Source of the DNA: Chloroflexi bacterium RBG_16_64_32 | Lineage (GTDB): Bacteria > Chloroflexota > Dehalococcoidia > SM23-28-2 > RBG-16-64-32 | Direction: 5' to 3' | Assembly: GCA_001795235.1 (NCBI GenBank) | Contig: MGNZ01000129.1 | Location: 1-12,958, forward strand | DNA length: 12,958 bases | Shown here: positions 5,874 to 12,616 of the stretch, in pieces | Layout of the letters: each line of letters begins with the position of its first letter | How positions within the stretch are numbered: the first letter of the stretch is position 1 | Notes under the pieces: generated by a model | Told to the model about the DNA's origin: nothing | Databases searched by the model: none | What the model saw: the letters and a program-made list of their open reading frames with translations, nothing else | Translations under genes and position numbers: made by a program

Positions 5874-6317
5874 ATGTCCCGCATCGTCGTCAGGTACTGG
5901 TCCAACACGGAGCCACCGTGGGACCGGGACGTCCCCTGGATCGTGCGCTTCGCCGTGCGCTGGGGCATCACCATGGTGGGTTTCGTGGCGGCAGCGTGGA
6001 TCGTCCGCGGTGTGGAGGTCGAGGGCTGGGAGTCGCTCCTGCCGGCCTCGGCCATCTTCGTGGCGGCCCGTGCCCTCCTGCGACCGCTCCTGGTGTTCCT
6101 GACCTGCCCCCTTCAGCTCCTGACGCTGGGGCTGTTCATCTTCGTCGTCAACGCCCTGGTGCTGGCGTTCACCGCCTGGTTGTCGGGACAGCTCGGCATC
6201 GAGTTTCACGTGGACGGCTTCATCGCCGCCTTCCTGGGTGCGCTGGTGATCTCTGCGGTCTCTTTCGTACTGTCTCGCTTCCTGCGACGTAATCCTATCG
6301 CCCGCGCCGCCGCCTAG
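5874..6317 (+). CDS. PF04020 (phage holin superfamily IV) four-helix membrane protein
   Basis: 147 residues with four predicted membrane helices (about 28-46, 56-77, 80-103, 113-137). The pattern ALLRPLLVFLTCPLQLLTLGLFIFVVNALVLAF, then a hairpin with FHVDGF and GALVISAVSFVLSRFL, is typical of the PF04020 family. Despite the holin name, such genes are widespread on bacterial chromosomes, and nothing here suggests a prophage or an endolysin. The cell role is unknown. The N-terminal 24 residues (SNTEPPWDRDVPW) are longer and more polar than in many members. The ATG at 5874 sits just after a TATAAT box and lacks a ribosome site, so translation is probably leaderless; the open frame upstream to 5613 is rejected because it crosses the promoter. 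It converges on the EF-Tu-like gene. Confidence 0.88.
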   Translation: MSRIVVRYWSNTEPPWDRDVPWIVRFAVRWGITMVGFVAAAWIVRGVEVEGWESLLPASAIFVAARALLRPLLVFLTCPLQLLTLGLFIFVVNALVLAFTAWLSGQLGIEFHVDGFIAAFLGALVISAVSFVLSRFLRRNPIARAAA

Positions 6318-6348
6318 CCGCGCTCAGCAAAAGGAAACCGGAAACTCG

Positions 6349-6369
6349 CGAAACGTGGCCGCCGTTTCG
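6349..6369. terminator. Possible bidirectional stem-loop between convergent genes
   Basis: CGAAACG, seven-base loop, CGTTTCG: a perfect seven-pair stem in the 87-base gap between the convergent genes ending at 6317 and 6405. There is no clear T-run on either side, so an intrinsic terminator is only a possibility. Confidence 0.3.
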
Positions 6370-6404
6370 GCTTCGGCGTCTTAAGTTTCGTACGGGTTGT
6401 GGCG

Positions 6405-6662
6405 CTAGGGCGTCACTCTGTACACGTGGTCGCCGCCGCGGCAGCGGTCCTGCACCTTGATCCCGATCTTGTCCCCCGGACCGGCCTCTTCCACCTGATC
6501 GTGCTCAACCTGCATGCTCTCGACGACCAGCTCCAGGTCTGTGGTGTGGCCCTTGACGTGGATCGTGTCGCCTACCCGCAGCTTTCCCGTGAGGTCTATC
6601 CCCGCCACGCCGATTCGGGCGAAGTAGTCCGATACGCGGCCGATCTCTTCCTCCTCGGCCAT
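6405..6662 (-). CDS. Free-standing EF-Tu domain-2-like protein
   Basis: 85 residues that align with domain 2, the beta-barrel, of translation GTPases: RVSDYFARIGVAGIDLTGKLRVGDTIHVKG (9-38), then VVESMQVEHDQVEEAGPGDKIGIKV (46-70) and GDHVYRV near the end. There is no GTP-binding domain. Proteins annotated 'translation elongation factor-like' with this layout occur in archaea and in Chloroflexota-type bacteria; their function is not known to me. In full GTPases this barrel contacts aminoacyl-tRNA or the ribosome, so a nucleic-acid-binding or peptidase-associated role is conceivable but unproven. The ATG at 6662 follows AAGGAGG at ideal spacing, suggesting strong expression. It is transcribed in the same direction as the GGDEF/HD-GYP gene but separated from it by a terminator. 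Confidence 0.85.
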   Translation of the reverse strand: MAEEEEIGRVSDYFARIGVAGIDLTGKLRVGDTIHVKGHTTDLELVVESMQVEHDQVEEAGPGDKIGIKVQDRCRGGDHVYRVTP

Positions 6663-6742
6663 GGTGTCTGCCCTCCTTCTCGTTGTACCGGTTCGGCCTG
6701 ATTCTACTCTCGCCTCCGCACCCTATCAACCGTTGCCGAAGG

Positions 6743-6769
6743 AAAAAGGCCGCGGTGTCAGCCGCGGCC
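6743..6769 (-). terminator. Intrinsic terminator of the GGDEF/HD-GYP gene
   Basis: On the minus strand an eight-pair GGCCGCGG/CCGCGGCC stem with a six-base loop is followed immediately by TTTTT. It lies 24 bases after the stop codon at 6793 and separates that gene from the EF-Tu-like gene downstream. Confidence 0.9.
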
Positions 6770-6792
6770 CTGGAGCCGATGTCCTGCGGAAC

Positions 6793-8325
6793 CTATCCGT
6801 CCCTCATCCCTACAGGACGGCGTTGCGGAACCCCGGTCCGCTTGGCGACGGGCCCGTAGGCGCTTTTTTCCTCGAACCATCCCTCGGGGCTACGCCGGAT
6901 CATCACCAGGAACGCCTCCACCACGGTGGAATCGAACTGAGTCCCCGAGTTGGTCGCGATCTCGATGGCGGCCCGCTCGCGGGACATCGCGTGGCGATAG
7001 GGCCTGCGGGAGGTCATGGCGTCATAGGCGTCCACTACCGCGAACACTCGAGCCCCCAGCGGTATCTCCTCGCCCGCCAGTCCCCGCGGGTAGCCCTTGC
7101 CGTCGCACCGTTCATGGTGGGCCCAGACGATCTCCGCCGCATCACGAAGAAAATCAATCCCTTTAAGGATCTCGTACCCCAGCTCGGAGTGGCGGCGCAT
7201 GTCCCGCCACTCCTCCTCGTCGAGGGCCGCCGCCTTGCGCAGGATGCTGTCTGCCACGCCAATCTTGCCGATGTCGTGCAGCGCCGCCGCATACTCGATC
7301 TCCAGAACTTTTTCTGGGTCGAGTCCCATCTCCCTGGCCACCACCGCCGCCATTCTCGACACCCGCCGCGCGTGGCGGTGTGTCATCTTATCTCGAATGT
7401 CCAGCGCCGTGCTGAGTACGTCCACCACCGCGGAGGACAGCCGGTTGTTGCTGGCCACCGAATCGCTCTGGTCAAACCCCTTGCGCTCTAGCTTGTTGGC
7501 GTACAGCTTGGCGTCAGCCCAATGGATGACCTCCTCAAGGTCCGTGCCGCCCCACGGGTAGCCGCCGACACCGATTGACACGCCCAGGTAGATATTGGCG
7601 TGGCCGTTCTCCCAGACCGGCACCGCGCTCAGCTCATCCCAGAGCCGCCAGGCCAGTTGGTCCGCCTCTCGGCGGTCCGCGTCCGGCATGATTACGGCGA
7701 ACTCATCGCCACCGATGCGGGCGGTGACGTGGCCCGGCCCGACGGTTCGGTTCAGGATGCGCCCGAACTGATGGAGGACGACATCGCCCACTTGGTGGCC
7801 GAACTCGTCATTGATCGCCTTCAGGTCATCAACGTCCATCATGGCGACGGAGAGATTCTTGCGGGACCGCTCGGCCTTTTCCAATTCCTCCTCAAGCCGC
7901 TCGTAGAAGAAGCGGCGGTTCTGGAGCTGGGTCAGGTCGTCGCGGGACGCGATGTCCTGGAGCTCGGTTTGGCGGTGTAGGAAGATTGCTGCGGCCCGGT
8001 CACGCTCCGCCTGCATCATCTTGCGCGTCCAGCGCAGCAGGATCTCGCCGGCCAGGGCCACGCAGGTGAGAAACAGGCCCATGGACACCACAACTATCCA
8101 GCCACCCTCGAGGATACCCAACGTTGCAAGCAGCGTCAGCCCGCTGACTATCGATACGACGCCTGCTAGTCGGAGCAGGAGGAACGCGCGGCCCATTGAG
8201 CCGGCTTGGCCGTGCTCGTCGGCGGGTGATTCTTCGTCCGGGGTAATCAGCTGCGGCTGCGTATGTCCAACAGCCGTCTGGTGTTCTGCCAACGTTCCAG
8301 CCGGGTCCCCATCGTCCGCGGTCAT
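6793..8325 (-). CDS. Membrane-bound GGDEF + HD-GYP c-di-GMP enzyme
   Basis: 510 residues. A polar N-terminus (1-44) is followed by two membrane helices (about 46-70 and 75-97), a short linker helix, a GGDEF domain (about 125-282) and an HD-GYP domain (about 295-480). The synthase signature ARIGGDEF is intact (GGDEF 205-209), as is DDLTQLQNRR near the domain start. The product-inhibition RxxD site is absent: the equivalent four residues are GPGH. The HD-GYP metal and substrate motifs are intact: HDIGK (350-354), HHE (403-405) and DGKGYP (408-413). It could therefore both make and break c-di-GMP, with an unknown switch; only a short loop joins the helices, so sensing would be in the membrane or cytoplasm. 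The ATG at 8325 is preferred (GGAGG upstream) over a TTG at 8358. It ends in an intrinsic terminator and is divergent from the AarF/UbiB-like gene. Confidence 0.93.
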   Translation of the reverse strand: MTADDGDPAGTLAEHQTAVGHTQPQLITPDEESPADEHGQAGSMGRAFLLLRLAGVVSIVSGLTLLATLGILEGGWIVVVSMGLFLTCVALAGEILLRWTRKMMQAERDRAAAIFLHRQTELQDIASRDDLTQLQNRRFFYERLEEELEKAERSRKNLSVAMMDVDDLKAINDEFGHQVGDVVLHQFGRILNRTVGPGHVTARIGGDEFAVIMPDADRREADQLAWRLWDELSAVPVWENGHANIYLGVSIGVGGYPWGGTDLEEVIHWADAKLYANKLERKGFDQSDSVASNNRLSSAVVDVLSTALDIRDKMTHRHARRVSRMAAVVAREMGLDPEKVLEIEYAAALHDIGKIGVADSILRKAAALDEEEWRDMRRHSELGYEILKGIDFLRDAAEIVWAHHERCDGKGYPRGLAGEEIPLGARVFAVVDAYDAMTSRRPYRHAMSRERAAIEIATNSGTQFDSTVVEAFLVMIRRSPEGWFEEKSAYGPVAKRTGVPQRRPVGMRDG

Positions 8326-8438
8326 GCGTTCATAGCCTCCGCCCTTCGGTGCTCTCAATCGCCGATGCCGTCGCGGCAGGCCGCGCGGCTTCTATCAGCT
8401 TAGACGGGAGTGAGCGCGCTGGCCGTTACAGGTGCAGG

Positions 8439-8455
8439 GTGAACAGTCGGTTCAC
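8439..8455. promoter_or_regulatory. Perfect 17-base palindrome, candidate operator
   Basis: GTGAAC-AGTCG-GTTCAC, in the 257-base gap between the divergent GGDEF/HD-GYP and AarF/UbiB-like genes, 114 bases from the first start and 128 from the second. The half-sites and length fit a dimeric helix-turn-helix repressor. The regulator is not identified. Confidence 0.4.
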
Positions 8456-8539
8456 ATAAGGTGGGAGGCGCACGGAGTCCTCGGCGCAATTATCGATGCG
8501 GGCGCGGCGCTGGTCTGCACCGCTACCGGCGCCCCGCCC

Positions 8540-8568
8540 TCGACCGCAATTTGCCGTCCCCCCATAAT
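8540..8568 (+). promoter_or_regulatory. Predicted promoter of the AarF/UbiB-like gene
   Basis: TCGACC (8540-8545), a 17-base spacer and CATAAT (8563-8568). The start site would be near 8575, leaving a leader of only about eight bases before the ATG at 8583. Each box deviates from consensus, but the -10 is close. Confidence 0.45.
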
Positions 8569-8582
8569 GGAACGGTATCGCC

Positions 8583-9890
8583 ATGAACGCTGGAGAACGC
8601 CTCCGCCGCTTCCTTGCCGTCTCCTCGCTTGCAGCCCGTATCTATTTCGGCTACAAGGCCATCACCGTGCGTGAACGCCGCCTGAACCTACCCGCAGACG
8701 AGGCCGATTCCCGCCGTCGCGCCCAGCACGCCTGGTCCGCCCAGGAGATCTATGACCTGGCCGTTCGCCAGCAGGGCCTCCTCATCAAGTTCGGCCAGAT
8801 CGTTGGTTCCCGCCCCGACCTGATCCCTGACGAGTACGTCTCTGCGCTATCGCGGCTGCAGGACCAGGTGCCCGCTCGCCCCTTCCCCGTTATCGAGCGC
8901 CAGGTCGTCAGGGAGCTCCGTCGTCCCCTCCACGACGTCTTCTCCCAGTTCGACCGCGAACCCATCGCCTCCGCCTCCCTGGCCCAGGTCCACAGGGCCA
9001 CCCTCAAGGACGGCCGCACTGTCGCTGTCAAGGTGCAATACCCGGGCATCTGGGACATCGTGCGGACCGACCTTGACAGCATCCGCTTCCTCCTGCGCAT
9101 TCTCGCCGTGCTAGAGCGGAATCTGGACTTCGGTCCGATCATCGAAGAGGTCAGCCGCAACGTTCCCCTGGAGCTGGACTTCATCAACGAAGGCCACAAC
9201 GCGGAGCTCATAGCTGCCAACTTTGGCTCCCGCCGGGACATAATCGTGCCCCGCATCCACTGGGCGTACACCACCCGCCGCGTCCTTGTCATGGAGCTCC
9301 TGGAAGGCATCAAGATCACCGACGTCGACTCCCTGGAGGGCGCAGGAATCGATCTCCAGGCCGTCTCGCAGCTCGTCACCGACGCCTACTGTGAGCAGCT
9401 CTTCCTGCACGGCGTATTCCACGCCGATCCACACCCCGGCAACCTGTTCGTGCGGCCCGGGCCGCAGCTCGTAATGCTGGACTTCGGTCTCTGCCGAAAG
9501 CTGGATGACCAGTTCCGCCTAGGCTACGCCAAGCTGGTTAACGCCATGATCACGGGCAACGCCCCAGAGATGGTCCAGGCCTTCCGCGAGCTGGGGTTTC
9601 GGGTCAAGCATGCTGATGATCCGATGCCCTTTCTGGCAATGGGGCGGGCGTTTCTGGAGTCCAGTCAGCCGGGGCGCGGCTACGCGGACCCCGATCTCGT
9701 GGCGGAGGCCAACGCTCGGATGGCCCGAGCGATCCGCGCCAATCCTATAGTGGAGATACCGCGAGAGTTCTTGCTAATCATGCGTGTGACGGGCCTGTTG
9801 AGCGGACTGGGCAAGCGGCTAGACTCGCGGGTGGATCTGCTGGCGACGCTCCTGCCGTACACAAGGGTTGCATTGGAGGGGGTGCGGTGA
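8583..9890 (+). CDS. AarF/UbiB/ABC1 family atypical kinase
   Basis: 435 residues of the ABC1 (UbiB/ADCK) protein-kinase-like family, whose members act as ATPases or atypical kinases linked to isoprenoid-quinone and other lipid metabolism at membranes. Family motifs in order: KFGQ (69-72) with GSRPDLIPDEY, the alanine-rich loop IASASLAQVH (128-137), the nucleotide-binding lysine in VAVKVQYP (K150), ELD at 197-199, HADPHPGN (280-287) and LDFG (299-302). All catalytic marks are present, so it should be active. The C-terminal membrane helices of proteobacterial UbiB are not obvious, and a ubiquinone role should not be assumed if the host makes menaquinone. The ATG at 8583 has only a weak GGAACGG site. 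No biosynthetic partner is adjacent: it is divergent from the c-di-GMP gene and separated from the hem operon by its own promoter. Confidence 0.92.
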   Translation: MNAGERLRRFLAVSSLAARIYFGYKAITVRERRLNLPADEADSRRRAQHAWSAQEIYDLAVRQQGLLIKFGQIVGSRPDLIPDEYVSALSRLQDQVPARPFPVIERQVVRELRRPLHDVFSQFDREPIASASLAQVHRATLKDGRTVAVKVQYPGIWDIVRTDLDSIRFLLRILAVLERNLDFGPIIEEVSRNVPLELDFINEGHNAELIAANFGSRRDIIVPRIHWAYTTRRVLVMELLEGIKITDVDSLEGAGIDLQAVSQLVTDAYCEQLFLHGVFHADPHPGNLFVRPGPQLVMLDFGLCRKLDDQFRLGYAKLVNAMITGNAPEMVQAFRELGFRVKHADDPMPFLAMGRAFLESSQPGRGYADPDLVAEANARMARAIRANPIVEIPREFLLIMRVTGLLSGLGKRLDSRVDLLATLLPYTRVALEGVR

Positions 9891-9925
9891 GTCCACTTCT
9901 TCACGAAGGTCGGCATTCATAGCGC

Positions 9926-9955
9926 TTGACCGCTAAAACGCCAGCATTGTAGAAT
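9926..9955 (+). promoter_or_regulatory. Predicted sigma70-type promoter of the tetrapyrrole operon
   Basis: TTGACC (9926-9931), an 18-base spacer and TAGAAT (9950-9955); five of six bases match consensus in each box. It lies just after the AarF/UbiB-like gene and 38 bases before the first candidate start of the regulator gene. A second -10-like TATAGT lies at 9990-9995. Confidence 0.6.
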
Positions 9956-9993
9956 TAGTCTAGAGTGCCCCATCAGGTTTTCAGCGAGTTATA

Positions 9994-10674
9994 GTGAGGT
10001 TCGTGCCCGTGGTTGACCGCTTTCGTGACAGCTCCGAGTCCTTCTCCACCCGTTGGATTACCCTTGGCCAAGCCTGCAAGCTCCTCGGTGTCAACGAGTC
10101 CACGCTCAGGCGCTGGGCCGATGCGGGACACGTCCGCTCGTTCCGCACCCCCGGTGGCCACCGGCGCTTCTCAGAGGAGGATCTGCGGAGCCTAGTGGCC
10201 GGACGTGGTGGGACTGGGGGAGAGCCCTACACCTCCCTCGGCCAGCTTGCCCTCACCCGTATCCGCCGCCGCCTGCAACGGGGCCGCGGCCAGGCTCCTT
10301 GGTACGCTAACATCTCCGAGGAGGAGAGAGAACGGCTGCGCTCCCTGGGCCGCCGGCTGGTCGCACTCGGCTCCGAATACCTGACCAAAGGCGCCCGCCG
10401 CTCCAACCTTATCGACGAAGCGCGCGAGATCGGTCACGAATACGGCCGCGAGCTAGTCCGCGACCGATTGAGCATGCGCGATATCCTGGAGGCGTTCACG
10501 TTCTTCCGCAAGGGCCTGGATGACGCGGCCATGGAGCTGGCCCAGAAGAACGATCTCACCTCTGAGGACGCGGTCGAAGTGTGGGAGCTCCTCTCCAACC
10601 TGGCCGACCAGGTGCTCCTGGCCATCGCCGAGACCTATGAGCAGGCGGAGACTCCAGCGGCAAGCACCAGATAA
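9994..10674 (+). CDS. MerR/excisionase-type HTH protein with RsbRD-like sensor domain
   Basis: 226 residues from the first candidate start. Residues 21-67 (WITLGQACKLLGVNESTLRRWADAGHVRSF, then RTPGGHRRFSEEDL) are a MerR/BldC-type winged helix that binds DNA. A basic linker (88-99) leads to an all-helical domain at about 108-217 resembling RsbRD/RsbT co-antagonist N-terminal domains (PF14361, globin-like fold): EARELGxEYGREL-type and EAFTFFRKGL segments are visible. Such domains are thought to sense signals and often lack heme. The gene leads the sirC-hemA-hemC cluster with a six-base gap to sirC, so it is probably a regulator of tetrapyrrole synthesis, possibly its own; that is inferred from position. 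The start is uncertain: GTG at 9994, 10003 (near-leaderless from TATAGT) or 10009 (GAGG nine bases upstream) all keep both domains. Confidence 0.85.
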   Translation: MRFVPVVDRFRDSSESFSTRWITLGQACKLLGVNESTLRRWADAGHVRSFRTPGGHRRFSEEDLRSLVAGRGGTGGEPYTSLGQLALTRIRRRLQRGRGQAPWYANISEEERERLRSLGRRLVALGSEYLTKGARRSNLIDEAREIGHEYGRELVRDRLSMRDILEAFTFFRKGLDDAAMELAQKNDLTSEDAVEVWELLSNLADQVLLAIAETYEQAETPAASTR

Positions 10675-10680
10675 CCCTGC

Positions 10681-11319
10681 ATGCGCTACTACCCGGTGTT
10701 TCTAAACATCGCCGGCAAGCCCGTGGTGGTGATCGGCGGTGGTGAGGTAGGGCTGCGCAAGGTGGAAGGTCTCCTGGACGCCGGAGCGCAGGTGACTATC
10801 GTCAGCCCCACGCTACATCCCGGCCTGGAACCGCTGGTCGCCCAGGGTACGGTCAGGCACATCGCCCGCGCCTACGCCTCGGGCGACCTGGAGGGCCACG
10901 TCCTCGCCTTCGTCGGCACCGACGACCGCACGGTGAACGCCGCCGTGGCCCGCGAGGGGAAGGAGCGGGGCGTCTGGGTGAATGCCGTGGACGACCCTGT
11001 CAACTGCGACTTCATCATGCCCGGCGTCGTCCAGCGCGGCGACCTCATTGTGGCCGTATGCACCAGCGGCGGCAGTCCCGCCATGGCCCGCAAGATGCGC
11101 GAGGAGCTGGAAGCGTTCCTCACCGAGGACCACGCCCGAATGCTGAATCTGGCGGCCGAGGTCCGTCAGGAGCTACGTGATCGGGACGTGGTGATAGACC
11201 CGGAGGTCTGGAACGCGGCCCTAGATGAGGAGATGAGACGGCTCCTGACCGAAGGACACCGAGAGGAAGCGAAGCAGCGCCTGCTGCGGTCTCTGCTTGA
11301 GCCGGCGAAAGAGCGATGA
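10681..11319 (+). CDS. sirC: Precorrin-2 dehydrogenase (siroheme synthase N-terminal type)
   Basis: 212 residues matching the N-terminal part of CysG and Met8p. The enzyme oxidises precorrin-2 to sirohydrochlorin with NAD+, feeding siroheme and, via sirohydrochlorin, cobalamin-type branches. Visible marks: MRYYPVFLNIAGKPVVVIGGG with the dinucleotide loop GGGEVG (19-24), VNAVDDPVNCDFIMPG (100-115, with the catalytic aspartate expected at D104/D105), and CTSGGSPAMARKMRE (127-141). The helical C-terminus is of normal length and there is no methyltransferase domain, so a separate CobA/SUMT is needed and is not in the window. Whether it also inserts iron, as Met8p does, cannot be told. The ATG lies six bases after the regulator's stop, without a clear ribosome site, and the gene overlaps hemA by four bases (ATGA), pointing to translational coupling. 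Confidence 0.9.
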   Translation: MRYYPVFLNIAGKPVVVIGGGEVGLRKVEGLLDAGAQVTIVSPTLHPGLEPLVAQGTVRHIARAYASGDLEGHVLAFVGTDDRTVNAAVAREGKERGVWVNAVDDPVNCDFIMPGVVQRGDLIVAVCTSGGSPAMARKMREELEAFLTEDHARMLNLAAEVRQELRDRDVVIDPEVWNAALDEEMRRLLTEGHREEAKQRLLRSLLEPAKER

Positions 11320-12596
11320 AGCGCGAATCGAGGGTCGTATCCTGCGTCGGGGTTAACCATCGCACGGCACCGGTGGAGGAGCGCGAGAAAGTGGCCTTCT
11401 CGGCCGAGGATCTGCCGGCCGCCCTGACGCGGCTGGACGGCGAGCTCGGCGGCGCCGTTATCCTCTCCACGTGCAACCGTACGGAGCTGTACGCGACCAC
11501 AGACGGCGACGTCTCGCACGCGGAGCGCCTGCTGATCGCCCTGACGGCCTGCAAGGGGACGCAGCTGGACCCCCGCCTGACCTACTTCCTCACCCACGAT
11601 GAGGCCGTGAGGCACCTGTTCCGGGTCGCCGCCGGCGTCGACTCAATGGTCCTGGGTGAATCCCAGATACTAGGCCAGGTCCGGGACGCCATGTCCGCGG
11701 GCACTCAGGCGGGATCCCTTAACAGCGTTCTCTCCCGCCTGTTCCACTGCGCCTTGCGGGTGGGCAAACGGGCCCGCAGCCAGACCAAGATCAGCCGGTA
11801 CTCCGTTTCCGTGAGCTCGGCGGCCGTGGCCCTGGCTAGGAAGACCGTGGGCGCCCTTGACGGCAAGACGGTGCTTGTCATGAGCGCCGGCTCCACCGGC
11901 AAGCTGACCGCTCGTAGCCTGGCCGACTGCGGCGCCGCGCGGATACTCGTGGCCAACCGGACACCGAAACGCGCCGCCGCCCTGGCGGACAGCATAGGCG
12001 GGCGGGCGGTCCCGTTCTCGGGGCTCCAGCGCGCTCTGGCGGCGAGCGATGTGGTGATCAGCGGCACCGGGGCCGAGGGGTTTGTGCTCGGACCGGAGCT
12101 GGTAGCGCCGGCCGCCGCTGGCCGCAACGGCAGCGCCCTCGTCCTGATCGACATCGCCGTGCCACGCGACATCGACCCCGCCGTGCGCGAGATCCCGGGG
12201 GTGCGCCTGTTCGACATCGACGACGTTGAGGCGGTGTCGCGGGCCAGCATGCGCGGCCGGCGCCGCGAGGTACTGCGGGTGGAGGCGCACGTTGAGGATG
12301 AGGTCGAGGACTTCGTGACCTGGTGGCGCTCTCTGGATGTCGTCCCCGCCATCGCCGCCCTCCGCGAGCGGGCGGAAGATCTCCGCCGGCGCGAGACGGA
12401 GAGGGCGCTTCGCCGTTTGCCCGATCTCAGCGACGAGGAGAGGGAGCGCATCGACGCGATGACGCGCGCCATCGTCAAGAAGATGCTCGACCGCCCGATC
12501 GCGCGCCTCAAGAACGGCGGTGACGCGGGCGCATATATGGAGGCTCTGCAGGACCTGTTTGAGGTGCGCCGCAGCCCTTCGGGGAGACGGCGCTAG
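11316..12596 (+). CDS. hemA: Glutamyl-tRNA reductase
   Basis: 426 residues. It reduces glutamyl-tRNA to glutamate-1-semialdehyde with NADPH, the first committed step of C5-pathway tetrapyrrole synthesis. Order of marks: GVNHRTAP (12-19), catalytic C53 in LSTCNRTELYA, the H100 region EAVRHLFRVAAGVDSMVLGE with LGESQILGQV (113-122), the Rossmann domain with VANRT (212-216), IDIAVPRDIDP (278-288), DIDDVEAV (300-307) and the C-terminal dimerisation helices (325-417). The nucleotide loop reads SAGSTG (190-195) where GAGxxG is usual, so the first glycine is a serine; the rest of the domain looks intact. The ATG overlaps the stop of sirC. The next gene, hemC, follows after 20 bases. Confidence 0.96.
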   Translation: MKRESRVVSCVGVNHRTAPVEEREKVAFSAEDLPAALTRLDGELGGAVILSTCNRTELYATTDGDVSHAERLLIALTACKGTQLDPRLTYFLTHDEAVRHLFRVAAGVDSMVLGESQILGQVRDAMSAGTQAGSLNSVLSRLFHCALRVGKRARSQTKISRYSVSVSSAAVALARKTVGALDGKTVLVMSAGSTGKLTARSLADCGAARILVANRTPKRAAALADSIGGRAVPFSGLQRALAASDVVISGTGAEGFVLGPELVAPAAAGRNGSALVLIDIAVPRDIDPAVREIPGVRLFDIDDVEAVSRASMRGRRREVLRVEAHVEDEVEDFVTWWRSLDVVPAIAALRERAEDLRRRETERALRRLPDLSDEERERIDAMTRAIVKKMLDRPIARLKNGGDAGAYMEALQDLFEVRRSPSGRRR

Positions 12597-12616
12597 GCCC
12601 GGCAAAGACTGGTGTT

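Noticed and set aside
5874..6317. Prophage remnant suggested by the holin-family hit
   Set aside because: PF04020 proteins are common chromosomal genes, and no endolysin, integrase or phage structural gene is nearby.
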